In this document: piece after piece, positions 27,709-34,546 of the stretch
How the letters are laid out: every line of letters starts with the position of its first letter
How positions within the stretch are numbered: position 1 is the first letter of the stretch
From: Myxococcales bacterium
GTDB taxonomy: Bacteria; Myxococcota_A; Polyangia; Haliangiales; Haliangiaceae
Assembly (NCBI GenBank): GCA_947483555.1
Contig: CANKMW010000034.1
Location: 1-64,000 of the forward strand
Length of the DNA stretch: 64,000 nt
Reading direction: 5' to 3'
Notes under the pieces: generated by a model
Told to the model about the DNA's origin: nothing
The model's database searches: none
What the model saw: only the letters and a program-made list of their open reading frames with translations
Program-made: the position numbers and the translations under genes

Positions 27709-27947
27709 AGCTGATGCGCGAGCTCAAGAACCGGTACACGATCGTGATCGTCACCCACAACATGCAGCAAGCGGCGCGGGTCAGCGACCGCACGGCGTTC
27801 TTCACCGCCGAGCTCGACTCGCAGTACGACCAGCGCACCGGGGTGCTGGTCGAGACCGGCACCACCGCCAAGCTGTTCTCCAACCCGCGCGAGGAGCGGA
27901 CCGAGAACTACATCACCGGCCGCTGCGGCTGATTCGCACCGGCCGCG
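27709..27947 (+). repeat. Direct repeat B (duplicated pstB 3' end)
   Basis: Second copy of the 239-bp sequence at 26759-26997, 98.7 percent identical. The left border falls inside GGTTAG|CTGATG; the right border is GGCCGCG, after which the two flanks differ. Confidence 0.97.
27711..27932 (+). pseudogene. pstB': Truncated pstB 3' fragment
   Basis: Encodes only the last 73 residues of PstB, from LMRELKNRYTIVIVTHNM to the stop, without Walker A, signature or Walker B. Two substitutions relative to the intact gene change the protein (Ser to Tyr in LDSQYDQRTG, Phe to Cys in the terminal GRCG). It has no function as an ATPase. It is best read as one arm of the duplication around the toxin-antitoxin segment. 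Confidence 0.9.
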
Positions 27948-27956
27948 ACCGCGCGC

Positions 27957-29291
27957 TCACGACGCGACGTCGAGCGCGACCACCGCCGGCGCCTGGGCCG
28001 GCAAGTCGACCGTGAACGTCGAGCCCTTGCCGACCACGCTGCTGACCCGGACCGTGCCGCCGAGCAGATCACACAGCCTCTTGACCAGCGCCAGGCCGAG
28101 GCCGACGCCGCCGTACGTGCGTTCGTCGCCGGAGTCGAGCTGACGGAAGGCTTCGAAGATCACCTGGTACTTGTCGTCGGGGATGCCGATGCCGGTGTCC
28201 TCGACCGTGAGGGTGAACCGCGCGCCGCTGGCGCGGGCCCGGATGCGCACCTCACCCCGCTCGGGCGTGAACTTGGCGGCGTTGGCCACCAGGTTGACCA
28301 GGACGTGCCCGAGCAGACGACGATCGCTCTCGACGGTGGCGTCGCTGATGTCGGCGAAGAGCGTCAGCTTCTTGGTCGCCAGCATCCACTGCACCGAGCC
28401 GGTCACCTGCTCGACCAGCTCGCGCAGGTCGACCGGTCCCCACCTGACCTCGAGCCGGCCGACGTCGGCCCGGACCAGGGACAGCAGATCGTCGATCAGG
28501 TGCAACAGCGACTGCGCGTTGCGCTTGATGGTCGCCGCTGCGTCGCGTTGCTTGTCACCGACCGGGCCGTAGACCCCGGTGGAGATCAGCTCGGCCAGGC
28601 CCTGGATGCCGTGGATCGGGGTCCGCAGCTCGTGGGTCACCGAGGCCAGGAACACGCTCTTCTGCTTGCCGGCCTCGATCAACTCGGCGGTGCGGGCCTC
28701 GAGCGTGAGCTCGCGATCGTGGAGCTTCGCCATGATCCGCGACGTGAAGATGGTGGGGACCCCGATCGCGAAGGCCGCGAACAGCACGTACAGCAGCACG
28801 TGCCAGCCCCGCATCGGACCGGCGCCGAGCTGCTCGGTCGGCGCCAGCACGCCCTGCCAGACCAGGACGCACATGGTGCCGTAGCAGACCAGGATCCCGG
28901 CCGAGGTCAGCAGCGCGGTGCCGAGGTTCGAGAGCAGCGCCATCACCGCCACCTCGATCACGTAGATCGCGATGAGCTGGCTGCCCGGGCCGCCGGTGTA
29001 GTAGATGCCGGCGGTCATACACAGCACGTCGGCGGTGATGTTGAGCGTCATCAGCTCGAGTGCGAGCCGCCAGCGGCGTGACAGCGCGACCAGACACAGG
29101 GTGTTGATCGTGAGCTTGGTGGCGACGATGAGCGCGAACGGCCCACCATGCGGCGAGACGTCGAACAGCACCGCGGTGGCGGCCAGCAGCGAGAACCCGA
29201 TGACGATCAGGTAGCCGGTTCCCACCCCGGCCCACAACTTGGACCGATTCTCCTCGCGGCGCAGCTCCTCGACGAAGGGCGGCAGCCACAT
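27957..29291 (-). CDS. Membrane sensor histidine kinase
   Basis: A 444-residue sensor kinase with six membrane helices in the first 185 residues and no large extracellular domain. A short coiled coil (HDRELTLEARTAELIEAGKQK) leads to the phospho-acceptor His220 in SVTHELRTPIHG. The ATPase domain has LVNLVANAAKF, VEDTGIGIPDD, FEAFRQLDSG and GGVGLGLALVKRL. It lies 7 bp downstream of a stand-alone receiver gene on the same strand, so the two probably form a phosphorelay pair. The signal is unknown; the polytopic sensor suggests a membrane or hydrophobic cue. Confidence 0.9.
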   Translation of the reverse strand: MWLPPFVEELRREENRSKLWAGVGTGYLIVIGFSLLAATAVLFDVSPHGGPFALIVATKLTINTLCLVALSRRWRLALELMTLNITADVLCMTAGIYYTGGPGSQLIAIYVIEVAVMALLSNLGTALLTSAGILVCYGTMCVLVWQGVLAPTEQLGAGPMRGWHVLLYVLFAAFAIGVPTIFTSRIMAKLHDRELTLEARTAELIEAGKQKSVFLASVTHELRTPIHGIQGLAELISTGVYGPVGDKQRDAAATIKRNAQSLLHLIDDLLSLVRADVGRLEVRWGPVDLRELVEQVTGSVQWMLATKKLTLFADISDATVESDRRLLGHVLVNLVANAAKFTPERGEVRIRARASGARFTLTVEDTGIGIPDDKYQVIFEAFRQLDSGDERTYGGVGLGLALVKRLCDLLGGTVRVSSVVGKGSTFTVDLPAQAPAVVALDVAS

Positions 29292-29298
29292 GGCAGCG

Positions 29299-29685
29299 CT
29301 ACGCGGTCGCCGCGGCCTCGCCGATCAGGCGCTTGACGCGGGCGAGCAGATCACCGAGGTCGAAGGGCTTCGACAGGTAGCCCTCGGCGAGGCTGGGCGC
29401 CGCGAAACGATCCTGCTCGTCGCGCGGCGAGTACACCGCGCTCATCAGCAGCACCGGCGTCTTCTCACCCTCGGGCGTCCGCTTGATCTCGAAGCAGACC
29501 TCGAAGCCGTTCTTGCGCGGTAGCTGGACGTCGACCAGCATCAGGTCGGGTCGCTCCGACCAGAACGACGCCACCCCCTCGGGACCGGTGGCCGCGGCGC
29601 GGATGTCGTAGCCGTGTGCGGCGAGGAAGTCCGAGAGGATCTGCAGGTTGACCGGGTCGTCCTCGACCACGAGGATCTTCTTCAC
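29299..29685 (-). CDS. Single-domain response regulator
   Basis: A 128-residue CheY-like receiver with no output domain: acidic pair Glu8-Asp9, phospho-acceptor Asp52 in LMLVDVQLPRKNG, Thr/Ser position in LLMSAVYS, and Lys106 in YLSKPFDLG. It is probably phosphorylated by the kinase encoded 7 bp downstream. With no DNA-binding domain it must act through protein contacts or as a phosphate carrier. Confidence 0.92.
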   Translation of the reverse strand: MKKILVVEDDPVNLQILSDFLAAHGYDIRAAATGPEGVASFWSERPDLMLVDVQLPRKNGFEVCFEIKRTPEGEKTPVLLMSAVYSPRDEQDRFAAPSLAEGYLSKPFDLGDLLARVKRLIGEAAATA

Positions 29686-29760
29686 GGTGTGCTCCCGGGT
29701 GGCGTGAACTCAAGGGTAGCACGGGGCCGATCGGCGGGGGAAACCGCGCGATCGCGACGC

Positions 29761-29817
29761 CCCACCGCCTGACGCCTGCGCGTCAGCGCGGAGCCGGGCC
29801 CCGAAGCCATCGGTGGG
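29761..29817. repeat. 57-bp inverted-end repeat, third copy
   Basis: CCCACCG at the left and CGGTGGG at the right, as in the tandem pair at 6137-6251. The internal stem here is CTGACGC-CTGC-GCGTCAG; one base differs from the other copies, and the hairpin is kept as a 7-bp stem. It sits between the response regulator start and the stop of the Rsm22-like gene. Confidence 0.9.
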
Positions 29818-29821
29818 CCGG

Positions 29822-30988
29822 TCACCCCGGGAAGGTGTGGGGGGAGGTCGCAGCAATGACCGCCGTGGTGCTGGCCTCGAGGTCGGGGCTGTCGACCGTC
29901 GGGGTCGGCTCGATGACCAGCAGGTCGCCGCGCCGCGCCCGCTCGACGGCGCGGTTGGCGGCGCTGCGATTGCGCTTGAGCAGTCGCGCCGGAACCCAGC
30001 CCGGCGCACCGCACAACGTCAGCTCGAGCTTGCCCTTGCTGGCATGCGGATCGGAGACCACCCGCCACGCCTGCGACGGTGGTGGCGCCGCCGCCGGGCG
30101 GCACAGCGTGAGGTACGCGAGCTTGAGGTCGCCGTCGCGCAGGCCGGTGACGTGCGCCAGCTGCCGGGCGCGCGGCGGCAAGGTCAGCGGGCGGTGGTCG
30201 TGGCACCAGTCGCGGTCGTCGGCGAGCGCCGGGCACGGTGCGGCGCGGCGACTGCACGGCGCCAGCACGGCGGCGCAGCCGGCGGTGACCAGCGCGTCGC
30301 GGACGGCGTGCAGCGCGCGGGTGGTGGTCCGCAGCGCTGGCTCGACGATGATCGCCACACCGGCAGGTGCCAGCGCCGCGATCATGGCCTCGGTGACCGT
30401 GGTCGGAGCCGCCAGCTCGTTGAGCACCGAGCCGGCGACGACCAGATCGTACGGGCCAGCCGGCAGCGCCGCGTTGACGTCCCCGGCGCGGACCGTGACC
30501 GCGACCTCGAGCCCCAGCGCGCGGGCGACGGCGCCGATCGCGTCGGCGGCGATGGCGAGCGCATCGCCGTCTCGATCGACCAAGGTCACGACCAGCCGCG
30601 GACGCGCCGCGCTTCGGGCCAGGAACGTGCACAGCCCGAGCGTCATGGCGCCGCAGCCAGCGCCGACGTCGAGCACGCGCACCTCGGGCCCGGCCAGGAA
30701 GCCGGGCGGCGCCGGCAGGGCGCCGCTCGCCAGCTCGGCGAGCGGCAGGTGCAGCTTGGCCGCATCCGCGACCGTGAAGAACAGCGCGCGCGCCGCGAGG
30801 TCGGCGATCGACGCCCGTTCGCCACCCGGCGCGGCCAGGCGCTCGCGCTCGCTGGTGTAGCGGCGCGAGCGATCGACCACGGCGGCGGTGAGCGCGGCGC
30901 CGCCGAGCACCTCGGCGGGCAGGCGACGGCGCGCCGCGGCAAGCAGCGCGTCCTCCACGATGGCGGCGACCTCGAACGTGGCGGTCAT
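29822..30988 (-). CDS. Rsm22-like ribosomal small-subunit methyltransferase family protein
   Basis: A 388-residue SAM-dependent methyltransferase. The SAM motif I is VRVLDVGAGCGAMTLGL. The family-specific segment PCPALADDRDWCHDHRPL carries the cysteines of the Rsm22 group, followed by LKLAYLTLCRP and the C-terminal GWVPARLLKRNRSAANRAVERARRGD. Relatives are linked to assembly of the mitochondrial and bacterial small ribosomal subunit, and the cysteines have been associated with a metal or Fe-S site. It is the last gene of the hem operon, coupled to the preceding lipoprotein gene by ATGA. Confidence 0.85.
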   Translation of the reverse strand: MTATFEVAAIVEDALLAAARRRLPAEVLGGAALTAAVVDRSRRYTSERERLAAPGGERASIADLAARALFFTVADAAKLHLPLAELASGALPAPPGFLAGPEVRVLDVGAGCGAMTLGLCTFLARSAARPRLVVTLVDRDGDALAIAADAIGAVARALGLEVAVTVRAGDVNAALPAGPYDLVVAGSVLNELAAPTTVTEAMIAALAPAGVAIIVEPALRTTTRALHAVRDALVTAGCAAVLAPCSRRAAPCPALADDRDWCHDHRPLTLPPRARQLAHVTGLRDGDLKLAYLTLCRPAAAPPPSQAWRVVSDPHASKGKLELTLCGAPGWVPARLLKRNRSAANRAVERARRGDLLVIEPTPTVDSPDLEASTTAVIAATSPHTFPG

Positions 30989-32085
30989 GGGGTCCGCGGC
31001 GTCCCAGCTGCGCCCGGTACCGCGAAGGTCACGGTGACCTCGGCATCGGTGCCGGCGGCCACGGTCATCGACGCGAACGCCCGCTGCGCCGGCTGGCCGG
31101 CGCCGGGCGGCAGCCAGGCCACGACGGTGTACGAACCCGGGGGCACGGCGTCGAGCACGAGCTGTCCGACGTCATCGGTGATCCCGGCGTAGGGATGGGG
31201 TGGCGCCAGCACCCAGGCCGCATCGTCGACGGCGCCGTTGGCGATCACGCGAACCGCGCCCGGTTGATCGAGCGCGACCGCGACAGTGTGTCCCATCGCC
31301 GGCAGCGATGTGCGGGCCAGGAGAACCGGTGCCTCGATGCCATCGTCTTCGAGCCACGGCCGACCGACGCGCTCGACGACGATGGAGTGCGAGAGGTCCT
31401 GGCTCTGGACCTCGAGCGCGACGCCGAGCCGCGGCGCCGCCAGCACCGGCGGTTCGATGGCGCAGTCGCGCACGGTGACGTGGACGTCGGTCGGCGCGGG
31501 CGGCGCCTTGCCGGCGGCGACGCCGTCGAGCACGACCACGGCGCCGGCGACGCCGTGCAGGGTGCCGATCCGGACCGCCGGCCGCCGCGGCGTGTGGCAC
31601 GACGTGTACCCCGGCGAGGCGCGCACCGCGGCGGGCGCCGATGGCCACAGCACCCGCACGGTCAAGGTGGCGCCGCCCGCGACGCCGCCATCGGCGTCGG
31701 TGAGCGCGAGGCGGTACGGCGCGACGGTACCAGCCGGGGTCCCGCCACCCACCGCACCGCCGGCCGCGTCGCCGGCCGCCGCGGTCCCGCCACCGGCGCC
31801 GGCGTCACCAGCGTCGCGCCGCGGCGTCGAGCTGCCCTTGCCGGGACAAGCCGCGAGCAACGCGACGCCGGCCAAGCAGGCCAGCGCGGGAATCTGTCCT
31901 TCGACTCGCCGCTGCGCGGCTCGCTCAGGACGACCGGGATCTCCGTTCACCCTGAGCGACCGAGAATCAATCGCACCCCAGATTCCGTTCACCCTGAGCG
32001 GACGAGAACCCATCGCGTCCCTGTTTCCGTTTGCCCTGGGCGAGCCGCGAAGCGGCGAGTCGAAGGGCGGCGTCGGTCGCGTCAT
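30985..32085 (-). CDS. Lipoprotein with carboxypeptidase-regulatory-like domain; repeat inserted in signal peptide
   Basis: A 366-residue protein as read from ATG 32085, which overlaps the hemG stop (ATGA). After MTRPTP, 57 residues are encoded by a palindromic repeat; then follows ALACLAGVALLAAC, a good lipoprotein hydrophobic core and lipobox. Without the insert the N-terminus would be a normal lipoprotein signal. An in-frame ATG at 32013 inside the repeat could also start translation. The mature part has an Ala/Gly linker, a Cys-containing beta domain and a C-terminal module (HPYAGITDDVGQLVLDAVPPGSYTVVAW) like carboxypeptidase regulatory domains. Its role in the hem operon is unknown. Confidence 0.75.
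   Translation of the reverse strand: MTRPTPPFDSPLRGSPRANGNRDAMGSRPLRVNGIWGAIDSRSLRVNGDPGRPERAAQRRVEGQIPALACLAGVALLAACPGKGSSTPRRDAGDAGAGGGTAAAGDAAGGAVGGGTPAGTVAPYRLALTDADGGVAGGATLTVRVLWPSAPAAVRASPGYTSCHTPRRPAVRIGTLHGVAGAVVVLDGVAAGKAPPAPTDVHVTVRDCAIEPPVLAAPRLGVALEVQSQDLSHSIVVERVGRPWLEDDGIEAPVLLARTSLPAMGHTVAVALDQPGAVRVIANGAVDDAAWVLAPPHPYAGITDDVGQLVLDAVPPGSYTVVAWLPPGAGQPAQRAFASMTVAAGTDAEVTVTFAVPGAAGTPRTP
31898..32066. repeat. 169-bp REP-like element with near-perfect 31-bp inverted ends
   Basis: Left end CCTTCGACTCG, right end CGAGTCGAAGG. The first 31 bases match the inverse complement of the last 31 at all but a few positions. The interior holds CCGTTCACCCTGAGCG-type units at 31943, 31985 and 32027, exactly 42 bp apart. 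The whole element is read in frame by the lipoprotein gene 30985-32085. Confidence 0.88.
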
Positions 32086-33434
32086 GACCAGGTCGCCACC
32101 TGGCGAGCCACGCGCCGGGCGTCGGCGATGCAGTCGTTCACCGCCACACCATGATACGAGCTGCCGGCCAGCACCAGCCGCGCGGCGTGCGCATCGCGCT
32201 CCCAGGCCGCGACCCGCGACGCATGGCCGACCGGATACTGCGCGATGCCACGGGCCCAGCGCACCGCGCTGGCATGCACCGGCTCGGCGCGTACGCCGAG
32301 CACCTGCGCCAGGTCGGCGCCGGCCTGCGCGAACAGCGCCGCGTCGTCGAGCTCGGCGGCGCCTGGATCGCGGGCCCCACCGTAGATCATGCGCACCAGC
32401 ACGTGGTCGTCGGGCGCCCGCTCCGGCCACACCGTGCTCTCGAAGACGCAGCCGAGCACGCGCGGCGACTCGCCGGCGGCGACCAGGAAGCCGAAGCCGC
32501 CCAGGTCGGCCTGCAGGTCGCGAGCGCGGAAGGCGAGGAAGGCCAGCGCCACCGGAGCGTAGTAGACCTCGTCGAGGCCGCGGGCCAGGGCCGGCATCGC
32601 CGCCGCGACCAGCGCCGACGCCGCCGGCGCTTGCACCGCGAGCACCGCGGCGTCGTGGCGCTCGCGCTGGGCTGGATCGCGGCCGACCACGACCACGCCG
32701 CCGGGCTCGGGAACCACCGCACCCACGGTCACGCCGCGCACCACGCGGTCGCCGAGCTTCGCCGCCAGGGCATCGATCAGCGTCGTCATCCCGCCGGCCG
32801 GCGCGGCCAGGGTCGAGCGCACCCGCGGCTCGCCGCGCTTCCGCCGCGCCCGCGCGCCGGCCACCATGCCGCGCACCAGCCCGCCGCGAGCGTCGAGCGC
32901 CGCCAGCTTCGGAAAGCCGGTGGCAAGGCTGAGCTCGCGCGCGTCGGCGGCGAACACGCCGGTGGCCAGCGGCGCGACCAGCGCATGCGCCGCCTCGGCG
33001 CCCAGCCGGCGCACCGCGAAGTCCCACAGCGACTGATCACCGGCGGCGGCGACGTCGCGGGCCCGGCGCAACGGCTCGCCGAACAGCGCCAGCTTGCCGC
33101 GCCAGCTCAGCAGCCCGCTGCGCACGAACGCGACCGGCCCGGTCGGGACCGGGTGCAGCTGGCCGCGCAGGTAGATCCAGCGTTGCTTGGCCGCTGCCGC
33201 CGCCTCGACCACCGGCACCCCCAGCTCGGCGCACAACGCCGCGGCGCCATCCGGGGCGGCGGTCAAGAAGCCGTTGGCGCCGTGCTCGCGACGAAAGCCG
33301 GCGATGGACGAGGTCCCGATCACGCCGCCGGGCCGCTCCCCGGCGTCGACCACCGTCACCTGGTGGCCGTCCTGGACCAGGCGCAGCGCGGCCGTCAACC
33401 CACCGATGCCGCCACCGACGACGGCGACCTTCAC
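32082..33434 (-). CDS. hemG: Protoporphyrinogen oxidase
   Basis: A 450-residue FAD enzyme of the oxygen-dependent HemY/HemG family, which oxidises protoporphyrinogen IX to protoporphyrin IX, the penultimate step of haem synthesis. The FAD-binding motif VGGGIGGLTAALRL is at the N-terminus, followed by ERPGGVIGT; the C-terminal FAD contact is LVLAGSSYHGVAVNDCI. Start is GTG 33434, overlapping the hemE stop by GTGA. It lies between hemE and the lipoprotein gene, consistent with a haem operon from which hemN/hemF are absent locally. Confidence 0.92.
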   Translation of the reverse strand: MKVAVVGGGIGGLTAALRLVQDGHQVTVVDAGERPGGVIGTSSIAGFRREHGANGFLTAAPDGAAALCAELGVPVVEAAAAAKQRWIYLRGQLHPVPTGPVAFVRSGLLSWRGKLALFGEPLRRARDVAAAGDQSLWDFAVRRLGAEAAHALVAPLATGVFAADARELSLATGFPKLAALDARGGLVRGMVAGARARRKRGEPRVRSTLAAPAGGMTTLIDALAAKLGDRVVRGVTVGAVVPEPGGVVVVGRDPAQRERHDAAVLAVQAPAASALVAAAMPALARGLDEVYYAPVALAFLAFRARDLQADLGGFGFLVAAGESPRVLGCVFESTVWPERAPDDHVLVRMIYGGARDPGAAELDDAALFAQAGADLAQVLGVRAEPVHASAVRWARGIAQYPVGHASRVAAWERDAHAARLVLAGSSYHGVAVNDCIADARRVARQVATWS

Positions 33435-34504
33435 CGGGCCGGACCCCGCGGCCGCCACGCCTTGACCGTGTCGACCATGAGCCGGACCTGGGCCGGATCG
33501 GTCGGCGGCGTGACCCCGTGGCCGAGGTTGAAGATGTGGCCCTGCGAACCGCCTTGTTCGAGGATGGCCTCGACGCGCACCCGCAGCTGATCGGGCGGCA
33601 GGTACAGCGCGCCCGGATCGAGGTTGCCCTGGAGCGCCACGCCGGCACCGACCCGCGCCCGCACCGTGGCCAGATCGATGCGCCAGTCGACGCCGAGCAC
33701 GTCGGCGCCCGACGAACGATAGCTGTCGAGGTACGGCGCGCAGCCGTTGGCGAAGTAGATGATGGGCACCCGCGCCGCCTGCACCGCCGGGTGAGCGCGC
33801 AGCTTGGTGATCACGTGCCGCGCCCATCGCAGCGCGTAGTCGTCGAAGTCGGCGGGCGACAGGATGCCGGCCCAGCTGTCGAACAGCTGCACCGCCTGGA
33901 CGCCGGCTTCGACCTGCGCGGCCAGGTACGCGGCGACGGTGTCGGCCATCTTCTCGAGCAGTGCGTGGGCCGCGGCGGCGTCGCCGAACAGCAGCTGCTT
34001 GGTGTGGACGTAGTCCTTCGAGCCGCCGCCCTCGACGGCGTAGGTGAGCAGCGTGAACGGTGCCCCGGCGAACCCGATCAGCGGCACCCGCCCGCCCAGG
34101 CCGGCCCGGATCTGCCGCACCGCCTCCATCACGTATGGCAACTCGGCGACCGGATCGGGGACCACCAGCCGATCGATCGCCGCGCGGTCGCGCACCGGGG
34201 CCGCGATCACCGGCCCCTTTTCGGGGAACGCGACCTCCAGACCCATTGGCGGCAGCGTCACCAGGATGTCGGAGAACAAGATCGCCGCGTCGAAGCCGAG
34301 CTGGTCGATCGGCTGCAGCGTCACCTCGCAGGCCAGCGCCGGCGTGTGACACATGTCCAGGAACGACGCCCGCGCGCGCACCGCCCGGTACGACGGCAAG
34401 TAGCGCCCGGCCTGGCGCATCATCCAGATCGGCGTTCGCTCGGTGGTCTCGCCTCGGCAGGCGCGCAGGAACAGCGACTCACTCGCCGCAGCGTCGGTGG
34501 ACAT
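33431..34504 (-). CDS. hemE: Uroporphyrinogen decarboxylase
   Basis: A 357-residue cytoplasmic enzyme that decarboxylates uroporphyrinogen III to coproporphyrinogen III. Signature 1 PIWMMRQAGRYLP and signature 2 GFAGAPFTLLTY are both present, as are the conserved ILFSDILVTLPPMGLEV and FNLGHGVTPPTDP. ATG 34504 gives the normal family length; the frame is open further upstream only antisense to the acylase gene. First gene of hemE-hemG-lipoprotein-Rsm22, and divergent from the acylase with 42 bp between starts. Confidence 0.96.
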   Translation of the reverse strand: MSTDAAASESLFLRACRGETTERTPIWMMRQAGRYLPSYRAVRARASFLDMCHTPALACEVTLQPIDQLGFDAAILFSDILVTLPPMGLEVAFPEKGPVIAAPVRDRAAIDRLVVPDPVAELPYVMEAVRQIRAGLGGRVPLIGFAGAPFTLLTYAVEGGGSKDYVHTKQLLFGDAAAAHALLEKMADTVAAYLAAQVEAGVQAVQLFDSWAGILSPADFDDYALRWARHVITKLRAHPAVQAARVPIIYFANGCAPYLDSYRSSGADVLGVDWRIDLATVRARVGAGVALQGNLDPGALYLPPDQLRVRVEAILEQGGSQGHIFNLGHGVTPPTDPAQVRLMVDTVKAWRPRGPAR

Positions 34505-34546
34505 CAGGTCGTCATTGTACGCGGCCAGCGGTGTATCGTCCGCTCG

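Noticed and set aside
27711..27932. Functional small PstB-like protein
   Set aside because: It lacks every ATP-binding motif and is a near-identical duplicate of the pstB end, so it is treated as a fragment.
31898..32066. Insertion sequence
   Set aside because: The element has inverted ends but is only 169 bp and encodes no transposase; classed as REP-like/MITE-like repeat.
30985..33027. Extended start for the lipoprotein, reaching into hemG
   Set aside because: The stretch before 32085 is out of frame with hemG and has shadow composition; the ATGA overlap gives a natural start.
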